Assembly: GCA_964467455.1 (NCBI GenBank)
Contig: CAYXQJ010000015.1
Location: 1 to 64,000, forward strand
DNA length: 64,000 bases
Direction: 5' to 3'
Origin: OLB6 sp964467455
GTDB lineage: Bacteria > Bacteroidota > Ignavibacteria > Kapaibacteriales > Kapaibacteriaceae
Positions 8,059 through 16,413 of the stretch are shown piece by piece. How positions within the stretch are numbered: position 1 is the stretch's first letter; each line of letters opens with the position of its first letter. The notes under the pieces were generated by a model, which was not told the origin of the DNA, searched no databases, and was given only the letters and a program-made list of their open reading frames with translations. A program made the translations under genes and the position numbers.

Positions 8059-8157
8059 TATACCCGATAGGGTATAAAATTTGTTGAAGCTAACTGAATT
8101 ATACCTGATATGGTATAAAATAGTAGAATTGTCGTAAGTTATACCCTATGAGGTATA
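8059..8157 (+). promoter_or_regulatory. Three phased HipB-type operators
   Basis: Three perfect inverted repeats of the form TATACC-N6-GGTATA lie at 8059-8076, 8100-8117 and 8140-8157. Their spacing is 41 and 40 bp, close to four helical turns, so dimers would sit on one face of the DNA. The third covers the hipB start codon. E. coli HipB operators have the similar layout TATCC-N8-GGATA. Confidence 0.85.
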
Positions 8158-8378
8158 ATACGACAAATATCTCCGCTTTTCTCAAGCTTCGGCGCCGAGA
8201 AGCCCTACTCACCCAAGAAGAGCTGGCAGACAAAGCCGGCGTTGGGTTGAGGTTTGTGCGAGATCTTGAACAGGGAAAAAAGACGGTGCGTCTGGACAAG
8301 GTCAATCAGGTGTTGGCGCTGTTCGGTGCCAAGGTTGGTGTGGTGCCATGGGAGGACTCCGACGATGAGAAGAGCTGA
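8148..8378 (+). CDS. hipB: HipB-like antitoxin / helix-turn-helix repressor (y4mF type)
   Basis: A 76-residue Xre-family protein with the helix-turn-helix spanning roughly residues 10-60 (LKLRRREALLTQEELADKA, then VRFVRDLEQGKKTVRLD-like turns). It matches the small y4mF-type HipB regulators that sit upstream of HipA-type kinases. It should bind the three TATACC-N6-GGTATA operators and repress its own operon. ATG 8148 lies within the third operator and no ribosome-binding site is visible, so the transcript may be leaderless. The stop overlaps the next start by 14 bp. Confidence 0.88.
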   Translation: MRYNTTNISAFLKLRRREALLTQEELADKAGVGLRFVRDLEQGKKTVRLDKVNQVLALFGAKVGVVPWEDSDDEKS

Positions 8379-8691
8379 GATCAGATTCCGAAACGTCGTC
8401 GCGGGTACGTTGATCGAAGACGAGTCCGGTTACCACTTCACCTACGACGAAGCGTATCGCACGTCGCCTGAGACTCTTGCGATCAGTCTCACGATGCCGA
8501 AGTCGAACGCCGTCTATCATGAAAAAACGCTCCATCCATTCTTCGACGGCTTGATCCCTGAAGGATGGATGTTAGATATCGTTGAACGCAATTGGAAGGT
8601 GAACGTCAAGGATCGCATGGGCTTGTTGTTGGTCTGTTGCCGCGATTGCATCGGCGCTGTGTCTGTTCATCCGATGGATGATGCATCATGA
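8365..8691 (+). CDS. hipS: HipS-like stand-alone HipA N-terminal subdomain
   Basis: A 108-residue protein equal to the N-terminal subdomain 1 of HipA (Couple_hipA family), here as a separate gene. Key stretches are the N-terminal barrel (EIRFRNVVAGTLIED) and HPFFDGLIPEGWM, which is diagnostic for this subdomain. In the E. coli hipBST system the separate HipS protein, not HipB, neutralises the kinase. The gene order and sizes here match that plan. It starts at ATG 8365 inside hipB and overlaps hipT by four bases (ATGA), so translation is probably coupled. The antitoxin role is inferred from the hipBST precedent. Confidence 0.8.
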   Translation: MRRAEIRFRNVVAGTLIEDESGYHFTYDEAYRTSPETLAISLTMPKSNAVYHEKTLHPFFDGLIPEGWMLDIVERNWKVNVKDRMGLLLVCCRDCIGAVSVHPMDDAS

Positions 8692-9620
8692 GTCGCTGCC
8701 TTCTTTGTTATCGACCACTTGATGACGGGAATGACAACTACCATCCCGCCTGTGCGAAGAAGTTCTTTGGACAAGATCTGCCCCCTACCTTGTCCTTTAC
8801 AGAACAGGATATCGAACGCATGGCCCTGTCATCCATCCGTTCGCACGGTGTCGTCACAGGGGCGCAACCCAAGATCTCGTTAGTACTGCACGGACACAAC
8901 AGCAAGAAGCTGACGATCGTAGGTCTGTGGGGTACGTTCATCCTCAAACCACCAAGTGCCGTGTATTCGGAACTTCCGGAGATCGAAGACCTGACCATGC
9001 ACCTGGCTGAAGATGCGGGGATCACCGTTGTTCCGCATGGATTGATCAGGATGGCGTCGGGGAACTTGGCCTATATCACCCGCCGCGTCGACAGAACATC
9101 AGAAGGTCCACTTCACATGGAGGACATGTGTCAGCTGACCGAACGTTTGACAGAATTCAAGTATCACGGTTCACATGAGCAGATCGCAAAACGGATCAAA
9201 GAGTTCAGCAAGAACAGAATGCTAGACGTGATCAACTTCGCCGACGTGGTATTGTTCTCATTCATTGTCGGTAATGCCGATCTCCACCTCAAGAATGTTT
9301 CGTTACTGGAACAGAGGTCAGGGGGCTTTGCAGTTAGCCCCTATTACGACCTCGTCGCCACTGCACTCGTACTTGAAGAATCTGAGATGCTTGCACTGAC
9401 ACTACATGGCAAGAAGAGCAACATCAAGGTCAAGGAGTTTACGCGCGCCTTCGAGACCTTCGGGCTGAAGCCACGTCAGATCCAGAATGCATTCGATCGT
9501 GTGGCTAGTGCATACGAACCCTGGTGCGATCGGATCGAGAACAGCTTTGTGTCAACGCAAACGAAGGAACGCTTTGTCCAGCTGATCAGAAGAAGGCTAG
9601 AGCTGCTTGAACTTAGATGA
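8688..9620 (+). CDS. hipT: HipT-like serine/threonine kinase toxin (HipA core without N-subdomain)
   Basis: A 310-residue HipA-family kinase. The N-terminus has a probable zinc site (C4, C7, H19, C22). The Gly-rich loop is G58-A-Q-P-K62, lysine K87 lies in FILKPP, the catalytic motif is N196-A-D198-L-H200-L-K-N203, and the metal-binding Asp is D221 in YYDLVAT. All catalytic residues are intact. HipA and HipT phosphorylate aminoacyl-tRNA synthetases (GltX and TrpS respectively); the target here is unknown. The positions that hold the SIS autophosphorylation motif in E. coli HipT read V55-V56-T57, so only one hydroxyl remains. It is the third gene of the operon. Confidence 0.85.
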   Translation: MSRCLLCYRPLDDGNDNYHPACAKKFFGQDLPPTLSFTEQDIERMALSSIRSHGVVTGAQPKISLVLHGHNSKKLTIVGLWGTFILKPPSAVYSELPEIEDLTMHLAEDAGITVVPHGLIRMASGNLAYITRRVDRTSEGPLHMEDMCQLTERLTEFKYHGSHEQIAKRIKEFSKNRMLDVINFADVVLFSFIVGNADLHLKNVSLLEQRSGGFAVSPYYDLVATALVLEESEMLALTLHGKKSNIKVKEFTRAFETFGLKPRQIQNAFDRVASAYEPWCDRIENSFVSTQTKERFVQLIRRRLELLELR

Positions 9621-9704
9621 CGCCGGGAGAGTATGACGCCGGGAGTGACGCCGGGAGAGTATAACGCCGGGAGTGACGCCGGGAGAGTATAACGCCGGGA
9701 GAGA
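9618..9704. repeat. GACGCCGGGAG(AGTAT) tandem array
   Basis: Units of about 16 and 12 bp alternate: GACGCCGGGAGAGTAT and GACGCCGGGAGT or ATAACGCCGGGAG. A related ATAACGCCGGGCG lies at 8043-8055 on the other side of hipBST, so the operon is bracketed by relatives of this unit. Confidence 0.75.
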
Positions 9705-9708
9705 TGTA

Positions 9709-11406
9709 ATGCGAGACATCGAAGACCTCATCGCCACCGTCCAACGCCACGGCTACGCCAACGAACGCGCCGAAGCGGAAGCGGTCGGACAAATAGCGCT
9801 GACGGCGATCAATGCGCTGCGTGCGGAAGGTGGAGAGTCCGCTGCCGCGGCCGACCTGTATGAAGCACGACTGCTGAACATCCTGGCCATCGTGGCTGTG
9901 ATCCATGGCGACCATGCAGCGGCCGTGGAGTTGGCGGACCGTGTGCTGACGATCGCAGAACATCGTGGCGCATTGCAGGAACAGGCAATGGCGCTGGGCA
10001 CGCTCGGCATCGTCTACGACGATCTGACGGACTATGTGAAAGCACTCGACTATCAGGAACGTGCGCTGAAGATCAATGAAACGATCGGTGAGGCGAATGG
10101 TATCACACGCTGCTTCGGTAACCTTGGCAGTATCTACTACAAGCTCGAACAATACGATCGAGCGATGGACTATTTCCAGAAGGTGCATGACCACGCCATC
10201 CTGCAGCGTGATGACGTACCGTCGGCGCAGTACGATAAACAACTTGCCGGTGTCTTGAGTAATATCGGCGGCGTACACTATTCCAAAGGTGATGATACAC
10301 AAGCATTGTCGTATTACGAACAGGCACTGACGCTGAACGAGGCCGGTGGTGACGCCTACTTCACGGCGATCAACCTGTCGAACATCGGTGGTATCTATGC
10401 ACGCAACAAGAACGTTGCGAAAGCCACGGAATATTTTCAGCGAGCCATCGACGTCGCCAAGTCCGTAGAGTACGTGGCGATCGTTGCATCTTCACTCAGG
10501 CAACTCGGTCAATTGATCGGTGATGTTGCCATGCTCGAGCGCGCTATTGAGCTTGCGGCGCAAGTCGAGGATCAACTAGAGCTGCATATGGCACACTTCG
10601 CTCTATCGCGTGTGTTGTCTCACGGTGGTGATGCCGATCGTGCCCTGCACCATTACCGTGAAGGACACCGCATCGAAAGGGAATACCTCGGCGCCGAAGC
10701 CCAACGTCAAGCCATGCTGCTCGAACATCGACAACAGATCGAAGCATCAGAACGCGATCGACAAGTCAAGCTCGCCCGCTTTCAAGAACAAGAGAAGATC
10801 CTCCACAACATCTTGCCATCGCAGATCGCCAACCGCATGCTCGATGGCGAAACGACCATTGCCGATCACTACGACAACGTCTCCGTCTTCTTCTCCGACA
10901 TCGTCGGCTTTACTACGTTGTCGCAGACCATGTCAGCCGCCACACTCGTGAACGTCCTCAACGTCTTCTTCTCAGAACTTGATCGTCTTGCAGCTCGACA
11001 CGGCCTCGAAAAGATCAAGACCATCGGCGATGCCTACATGGCCGTCGCCGGACTTCCCGTCGTCACAGCCGATCATGCAGACCGCGCCTTACGTTTCGCC
11101 ATCGACGCCCTCGATGCCATCCGTATCGTACGCGAGCGTGAAGGCCTCGACATCGCCATCCGCATCGGCCTCCACTGCGGTCCCGTCGTTGCCGGCGTTA
11201 TCGGCACCTCCAAGTTCGCCTACGATCTCTGGGGCGACACCGTCAACACTGCCAGCCGCATGGAATCCCACGGCGAAGCCGGCAAGATCCACGCCTCCGA
11301 CACCTTCGTGCGCGCTCTAACGGAAACCACCCGCCCCTTTATCGATCGTGGCATGATCGAAGTAAAGGGGAAGGGGGCGATGAGGACGTGGATTACGGGG
11401 GAGTAG
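9709..11406 (+). CDS. Class III adenylate cyclase with N-terminal TPR repeats
   Basis: A 565-residue soluble protein. Residues about 30-330 are six or seven TPR units, followed by a short coiled coil (residues 335-375) and a class III cyclase domain (about 385-560). Metal ligands are D397 (VFFSDIVGFTT) and D441 (TIGDAYM). The base-selecting pair is K437 and D506 (YDLWGD), as in adenylate rather than guanylate cyclases. The transition-state Asn and Arg are in NTASRM. It should therefore make cAMP from ATP as a head-to-tail dimer. ATG 9709 with GGAGAG upstream is preferred to codons inside the repeat array. TPRs suggest control by protein partners. No cAMP receptor gene is nearby. Confidence 0.9.
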   Translation: MRDIEDLIATVQRHGYANERAEAEAVGQIALTAINALRAEGGESAAAADLYEARLLNILAIVAVIHGDHAAAVELADRVLTIAEHRGALQEQAMALGTLGIVYDDLTDYVKALDYQERALKINETIGEANGITRCFGNLGSIYYKLEQYDRAMDYFQKVHDHAILQRDDVPSAQYDKQLAGVLSNIGGVHYSKGDDTQALSYYEQALTLNEAGGDAYFTAINLSNIGGIYARNKNVAKATEYFQRAIDVAKSVEYVAIVASSLRQLGQLIGDVAMLERAIELAAQVEDQLELHMAHFALSRVLSHGGDADRALHHYREGHRIEREYLGAEAQRQAMLLEHRQQIEASERDRQVKLARFQEQEKILHNILPSQIANRMLDGETTIADHYDNVSVFFSDIVGFTTLSQTMSAATLVNVLNVFFSELDRLAARHGLEKIKTIGDAYMAVAGLPVVTADHADRALRFAIDALDAIRIVREREGLDIAIRIGLHCGPVVAGVIGTSKFAYDLWGDTVNTASRMESHGEAGKIHASDTFVRALTETTRPFIDRGMIEVKGKGAMRTWITGE

Positions 11407-11433
11407 GGAATGGGGAATGGGGAATGGGGAATA
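11406..11433. repeat. Heptamer array (GGGGAAT)
   Basis: Four 7-bp units separate two convergent genes and run up to the stop codon of the gene at 11434. Confidence 0.8.
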
Positions 11434-12279
11434 TCACCACCGCACACCTAACAACACGCCCCATGTTGGTTTTGGAGCGTCGACCGTAACGCCATTCGGT
11501 GCGTCGAGATTCATGCGCACGTCGATCATGGCCGTCGTAGAGCCGAGTGCAATGTCGGTGCCGAGACACAATGAGTGTTGATCGTAGTTGTTATTCTCGA
11601 TCGACGTTGTTGAAGTGAACATCGACCACGACAGACGCGGTGTGAAGTCGTCAATGTGATGCGCAATGCCAAGGGAGCTCGCCCACGTCAGCTGCGACGG
11701 GTTGCGGTTGACGGAGTACAAGAATGCCGGCATCAACGTAAGATCAGCAGACCATTGTTCGCTGATAGCAAGTGTGCCGCGGGCATCCACCACCAGCGGT
11801 ACCACGTTCATGAGCCAGAGGTAGGGGGCAGACCAGCCACGCATACTGTTGGCGTTGTTGTACGTGAACTCGACATGGCGGTTGTCGGGGATGTTGCCGG
11901 GGAAGGTGGCTAACGGTACACCAACAAATACTCCGAGGCGCTCATTGCGGAGATCAGCGAGTAGATCTATGTCGACAATGGCACCAAGTAGCGGATTGCC
12001 TAACACAACGGAGCTTTCCGCGTTGTTCAGTGATCGCTCACTCGAGCAATACGCTACACCAAGATCAAGAGCGATCGAGAAGGTTTCCGATGTGCGGTAC
12101 GACGCGGCGATCACCGATGAAACAGTTGTTGCCGAGATGTCGAGATCGCTCGAGATACTGTTGACACCGAGGTCGACCGATAGCGTGAACGCCGATGCAT
12201 CATCGCTTGACCGTGCAGTGGTGAAACAACAGGTGACTGCGATTAGGAAGAGAATTGCGTGTCGGAGGATGTTCTTCAT
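11434..12279 (-). CDS. Probable outer-membrane beta-barrel protein
   Basis: 281 residues starting at ATG 12279 with a Sec signal peptide (KNILRHAILFLIAVTCCF). The rest is alternating beta-strand sequence that ends in an aromatic residue (GVLLGVRW), as outer-membrane barrels do. I do not recognise a specific family. It follows the beta-propeller lipoprotein gene by one base and is surely its operon partner. It could be a small porin-like or scaffold protein. Confidence 0.6.
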   Translation of the reverse strand: MKNILRHAILFLIAVTCCFTTARSSDDASAFTLSVDLGVNSISSDLDISATTVSSVIAASYRTSETFSIALDLGVAYCSSERSLNNAESSVVLGNPLLGAIVDIDLLADLRNERLGVFVGVPLATFPGNIPDNRHVEFTYNNANSMRGWSAPYLWLMNVVPLVVDARGTLAISEQWSADLTLMPAFLYSVNRNPSQLTWASSLGIAHHIDDFTPRLSWSMFTSTTSIENNNYDQHSLCLGTDIALGSTTAMIDVRMNLDAPNGVTVDAPKPTWGVLLGVRW

Positions 12280-12280
12280 C

Positions 12281-13198
12281 TTAGCGTCCTCCGATCTCGA
12301 GAAGTTGTTCGCCGGATGGACCGAGACGATAGACACGTTCACCGTAGACGTCGGTGACCCATAACGTTCCTTCTGCATCCACAGAAATGGAATGGGCACG
12401 TTCAACAAGACCGGCAGCGATCTCTCTGATCTTGGTTCCTGAGGCGAGATCCAATAAGACAATGCCGCCAAAGGGCTCTTGCTGCGTGACGTAGACGGTG
12501 TTGCCGTCAACAGCTACACCAAGCGGTTCGATGCCAAGTGCAGAGGCGATGGCGGACCACGTCGGGTCCACAACATAGTCACACGGACCTCTGCGGTTGA
12601 AGCGCTGCAAGCGTTTGTTTTGGAGATCCACTACGATGATGTCACCTGCCTCCGTGACGGCAACGGAATGTCCTTCTGCAAGTTGTCCATCGGCCGTGCC
12701 ATAGCTACTGAACCGACACTGCACGGTGCCGTTGGCATCGAGGATCACAATGCCACTGCGTGGGGAATCATCCTTCTGATCACCGCCGTCGACCGAGACC
12801 ACGTAGCCGTCCGGCGTCACTGCTACAGCCCATGGGCGTCCAAGATCTGCCCCCTCCCATACCTTTAGAAGGGTGCCGTCGAGAGAGAAGATCTGAAGTC
12901 GGCCATTGTCTCTGTCGGCAACGATGATCGTTGTATCGGTCAGAAAGGCGAATCCATGCGGGTTGTTGAATTGACCGCCGCCATAGCCCTTAGTGCCCCA
13001 TTCACGCACGGCTTCTCCGCCGGTGGTGAAGACGGCAAGGCGCGAGTTGTAATAGCCGTCAGAGACGTAGAGGAATCCATCCGGCCCAACAACAGCATTG
13101 GTCGGACCGCCAAAGCGTGCCATGACGTCGAGTGCGTCGGCGCAGCCGCTAAAGACCAGGGCGGAAAGGAGGAGGGTGAAAATGAAGATGTTTTTCAT
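12281..13198 (-). CDS. NHL-repeat / six-bladed beta-propeller lipoprotein
   Basis: 305 residues from ATG 13198. The signal peptide ends in a lipobox (LVFSGC), so the protein is lipid-anchored in the envelope. The mature part has repeated blades of the NHL type, each with an AV.PDG.LYVSD.YN.R-like core (GPDGFLYVSDGYYNSRLAVF, TDTTIIVADRDNGRLQIF, AGDIIVVDLQNKRLQRF and EGTLWVTDVYGERVYRL). Such propellers bind ligands or sugars, or are lyases; no active site is assigned. It is upstream of the barrel protein at 11434 in one transcript. Confidence 0.75.
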   Translation of the reverse strand: MKNIFIFTLLLSALVFSGCADALDVMARFGGPTNAVVGPDGFLYVSDGYYNSRLAVFTTGGEAVREWGTKGYGGGQFNNPHGFAFLTDTTIIVADRDNGRLQIFSLDGTLLKVWEGADLGRPWAVAVTPDGYVVSVDGGDQKDDSPRSGIVILDANGTVQCRFSSYGTADGQLAEGHSVAVTEAGDIIVVDLQNKRLQRFNRRGPCDYVVDPTWSAIASALGIEPLGVAVDGNTVYVTQQEPFGGIVLLDLASGTKIREIAAGLVERAHSISVDAEGTLWVTDVYGERVYRLGPSGEQLLEIGGR

Positions 13199-13245
13199 AT
13201 CGCAAAATATGAATGTCACTTTTCGTTCTTTCGGAGGCATCTAAA

Positions 13246-13470
13246 ATGTCATCAACTGATGCGTATATTGAGCATATGCGCACGACCATCAACATCGACG
13301 AGGAGCTGCTGTCAACAGCGCAGCGGCTGACCGGCATCAATGAAAAGACACAAGTCATCCATGAGGCCCTTCGAGCATTGATCCAACGCGAGTCGGCACG
13401 ACGGCTGGCGCGCCTTGGAGGCACGGAGCCACAATTAAAGCCGATCCCACGACGAAGGCCTCGGTCATGA
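13246..13470 (+). CDS. vapB: VapB-type antitoxin
   Basis: 74 residues from ATG 13246, which has an ideal CGGAGG eight bases upstream; a second in-frame ATG at 13276 would give the more usual VapB N-terminus MRTTINIDEELL. The ribbon-helix-helix region (TTINIDEELLSTAQRLTG) binds DNA, and the basic C-terminus (RRLARLGG, then PRRRPRS) should wrap the toxin. It overlaps vapC by four bases. The likely operator TGCGTATA-N7-TATGCGCA lies at 13260-13282. Confidence 0.85.
   Translation: MSSTDAYIEHMRTTINIDEELLSTAQRLTGINEKTQVIHEALRALIQRESARRLARLGGTEPQLKPIPRRRPRS
13260..13282 (+). promoter_or_regulatory. Candidate VapBC operator
   Basis: An inverted repeat TGCGTATA-N7-TATGCGCA (7 of 8 arm positions match) overlaps the N-terminal codons of vapB. 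Confidence 0.45.
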
Positions 13471-13805
13471 TCCTCGTTGACACCAGCGTCTGGGTCGACC
13501 ATTTGCGCACCCATTCCTCGCAACTGGCAGTCCTCTTGGAAGAAGGTTTGGTCTACACCCATCCGGCAGTCATCGGTGAGTTGGCGTGTGGCCATCTCAA
13601 GAACCGCAAAGAAGTGATCACCATGCTGCGGAACCTACCAACGTTCCCAGCGGCGACAGATGAAGAAGTGATGGCGTTCATTGAGCGCCACAAGCTCTAC
13701 GGCAAAGGCATTGGCTGGGTCGATGCACAGCTTCTTGCATCGGTTGCTCTGAGCGGCGACGGCACGATGCTTACGCATGACAAGCGACTAGCCGAGTATT
13801 GTTGA
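13467..13805 (+). CDS. vapC: VapC-type PIN-domain ribonuclease toxin
   Basis: 112 residues with a complete PIN active site: D5 (VDTSVW), E38 (GELACG), D86 (GWVDAQ) and D105 (THDKRL). VapC toxins cut tRNA or rRNA in a Mg-dependent way and are held inactive by VapB. The ATGA overlap with vapB gives coupled translation. It is a second toxin-antitoxin module within 5 kb of hipBST. Confidence 0.92.
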   Translation: MILVDTSVWVDHLRTHSSQLAVLLEEGLVYTHPAVIGELACGHLKNRKEVITMLRNLPTFPAATDEEVMAFIERHKLYGKGIGWVDAQLLASVALSGDGTMLTHDKRLAEYC

Positions 13806-13872
13806 GTCCCTGTGAAACCTTACGTCCGTGACGTCGTACACAGGCCGTCCTTCACATACTCAACTACATACT

Positions 13873-15132
13873 ATGCTTTCGCGACTCTTTCTCAGCGCCG
13901 TTGTGGCGCTTTCGTTCACGTTGTTCAGTTGTACCGATGATGCTCCATCCGGACCGGGTCCGGAAACGCCGGAGGTTGCGACGTCGAGGTATAACGTCAC
14001 GTATCAAGACAACACGGTTTACCTCGATAGTGCGACCACCGCACGCGTCCTGATCGATCATAATGCCGAAACGCGAACGTTCACGTTCCGTTCGGATACA
14101 GCACTCTCTGATCTTGAAGTTGGCTCACAGTTGTTGGTCTTCCGAAAAGCACTGGGCGAAGTGACGTCGGTGACACAACAGGGATCGAATGTTGTTGTGG
14201 CCACAAAGGCCACAACACTCAACAAGGTCTTCGAAGATGCTGAGATCGATTGGGAACAAACCGTTCGCTTTGATGGCAACATGGTCCCCCAGGTGGTCGA
14301 TAAAAAGGGGCAGGCACATATCATGACGCCCGTTGGCCCCGATAGCTTTGCCGTCGAGATCGAGGTGGGCGACCACACCTACAAGATCTTTTGGAAGATG
14401 CTCGGTGATGATGCGCAAGTAGATCTGCACGTCGAGAAGAAGATCCACGAAGCACTGCGCGCTCGCTATTCCTTGAGCGGAACGCTGCACAAGTTCAAGA
14501 CCACGGCCAACATTCGCATGGACAACGGCGAGCTGGTGAAGTTCGAGCTCCAGAACCCAAACGTCAAGGGCAAGTTCAAGATGTCGGTGAACTGTGCCGC
14601 CTCCGGCAACGAAATGGTCAACCTTGAACTACCGATCTCGCTGATCAAGGTACCGATCACCGTCGGCCCCCTCGTCGTCGTGATGGATGTCAAGGTCCAG
14701 GTCGTCGTCCAAAGTGTGGTCCCGCACGACGGTTCATCGCTCATCGACGCTGAGTTCGCCTACGAAAGTTCTGCCGGCTTCTCCTTCGTCGGCGGCCAGA
14801 TCAAAGGTCTCGGCAGTGCCGGCACCTACAAGATCGACAAAGGCAGCAAGAACCAAACCGGTGCCTCCACAGCCGTGGCCGCAAACTTTGGCCTGGGCTT
14901 CCCACGACTTGAATTCAAACTCTTCGATGCCGACGTGATGGTTCCGTGGGTACAGACAGCACTCTTGTTAGGGGGCGATTATGCCGGTGGTGTGCGTCCG
15001 TGTCAACAAGCCAAGGCCCAGTTCATCGGAGCGTCCGGCGTCGACCTCAAACTCTTCGGCCACACCCTCAAACGCAACGTAGAACTCTGGAAGTTGGAGA
15101 AGGTGCTGCTCAAGGCAGGGGAGTGTCCATGA
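13873..15132 (+). CDS. Secreted lipoprotein of unknown function
   Basis: 419 residues from ATG 13873, with a signal peptide and lipobox (LFSC) and then a Pro/Gly-rich linker (DDAPSGPGPETPE). The rest is mostly beta strands with no family I recognise; the C-terminal third has two cysteines that could pair (RPCQQ and GECP). It stands alone: 67 bp after vapC and 2 bp before the convergent ATPase gene. It is presumably anchored in the inner leaflet of the outer membrane. Confidence 0.65.
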   Translation: MLSRLFLSAVVALSFTLFSCTDDAPSGPGPETPEVATSRYNVTYQDNTVYLDSATTARVLIDHNAETRTFTFRSDTALSDLEVGSQLLVFRKALGEVTSVTQQGSNVVVATKATTLNKVFEDAEIDWEQTVRFDGNMVPQVVDKKGQAHIMTPVGPDSFAVEIEVGDHTYKIFWKMLGDDAQVDLHVEKKIHEALRARYSLSGTLHKFKTTANIRMDNGELVKFELQNPNVKGKFKMSVNCAASGNEMVNLELPISLIKVPITVGPLVVVMDVKVQVVVQSVVPHDGSSLIDAEFAYESSAGFSFVGGQIKGLGSAGTYKIDKGSKNQTGASTAVAANFGLGFPRLEFKLFDADVMVPWVQTALLLGGDYAGGVRPCQQAKAQFIGASGVDLKLFGHTLKRNVELWKLEKVLLKAGECP

Positions 15133-15134
15133 GG

Positions 15135-16397
15135 TCAAGCTGTGAGTGCCGAAATGTTGACTACACGTATTCCATCTGATCTCGTGTGTGTAACACCGGT
15201 CCCGGTGATGATCACTCGCGCTTGTGGTTCCCCCTTCTTACTTGTATCGACCGTGGAGACAAACTTGTTCAACGTTGCTGCTGCTGATTCTAAGGCATCG
15301 GTGCCGAGTTTGATCTCCACGCACATCCAGCGTCCATCATTGGATTCGATGATCGCATCCACTTCTAGGCCATTGCTGTCTCGATAGAAGTAGACTTTGT
15401 AACCGAGATGTTGGGCGTACACAAGAAGATCGCGTATCACAAGATTTTCGAAGATCTGTCCAAGAAGCGGCAGGTCCTTGATCAGTACATCAGGATTTGC
15501 AGACAGCGCAGCGACTGCTATCGAAGGGTCGGCGAGGTAGACCTTGGGTTTGGTTCGCAAGACAGCCTTCGATCGTAGATGAGTTGGCCAGCAGTAGAGC
15601 GATTCGAGTAAGAACACACGGTGCAGAGCATCAAGGTATGCAGAGATCGTGTCAGTTGAGATCGCTACTCTATCTGCTGAGACGTCGGCTTGAATCGTTG
15701 ACGGTCCAACACTACTACCAAGACTTCGAGATAGTGACCGTATCACTGCTTGTATGCGGTGTGGGTCGCGACCTTTGATCGTACGGTCGATTCGTGAGAT
15801 GTCCAGGCGCGTGGATTCTTCGAGATAGTCGACGTTGTTTCGAAGAGCCGTAGCAAGCGGCAGATCAATGTTGCCAGGCCAACCGCCTGTGCACGCTACT
15901 TCTAACATCTGCCCGAAACTGAGGTTGCCAATCGAAGGGTCGCAAGTTCGACCGTCCATCAGTGCGCGCAACGAGACACGCCGATCTGATAGACCCTGTT
16001 CGGAGAGCGTAAGCGGACGCATACGCAGTCGACTGAATCGGCCCGCTCCGCTATGACGACTAGCGTCATCAGCAGGTACCGCTGACCCAGTGAGGATGAA
16101 CTGGCCGACTTGTGAACGATCATCAACAGCGTGACGTACGTGATTCCAGATTCCGGGCGCTGTTTGCCATTCATCGATCAAACGCGGGGTAGGCCCATCG
16201 AGAATGTATCCCGGTGCATCGTTGATCAGGGTACCGACACCCGGTACGGCATCACATCTGATCTCTGAGGCCGAAGCCTGTCGCGCCGTGCGCGTCTTCC
16301 CACACGCCTTCGGTCCTTCGATGACGACCGCGCCGATTCGGTCAAGTCGTTCAGCGACCTCAGAATCAACCAAGCGGGGAAGATAGTCTGGTAACAT
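15135..16397 (-). CDS. AAA_14 / DUF4143 ATPase
   Basis: 420 residues. The N-terminal P-loop ATPase domain has Walker A GPKACGKT (residues 29-36) and Walker B-like LIDEWQ. A winged-helix middle follows, then a C-terminal DUF4143 domain ending in an EVDAII / CVEIKLG pair that resembles a PD-(D/E)xK nuclease core. Members of this family are abundant in mobile and accessory DNA and their function is unknown. Three 23-bp direct repeats and a hairpin lie immediately upstream (16414-16486), pointing to autoregulation. It ends 2 bp from the convergent lipoprotein gene. Confidence 0.85.
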   Translation of the reverse strand: MLPDYLPRLVDSEVAERLDRIGAVVIEGPKACGKTRTARQASASEIRCDAVPGVGTLINDAPGYILDGPTPRLIDEWQTAPGIWNHVRHAVDDRSQVGQFILTGSAVPADDASRHSGAGRFSRLRMRPLTLSEQGLSDRRVSLRALMDGRTCDPSIGNLSFGQMLEVACTGGWPGNIDLPLATALRNNVDYLEESTRLDISRIDRTIKGRDPHRIQAVIRSLSRSLGSSVGPSTIQADVSADRVAISTDTISAYLDALHRVFLLESLYCWPTHLRSKAVLRTKPKVYLADPSIAVAALSANPDVLIKDLPLLGQIFENLVIRDLLVYAQHLGYKVYFYRDSNGLEVDAIIESNDGRWMCVEIKLGTDALESAAATLNKFVSTVDTSKKGEPQARVIITGTGVTHTRSDGIRVVNISALTA

Positions 16398-16413
16398 GTT
16401 GTAATATAATCAG

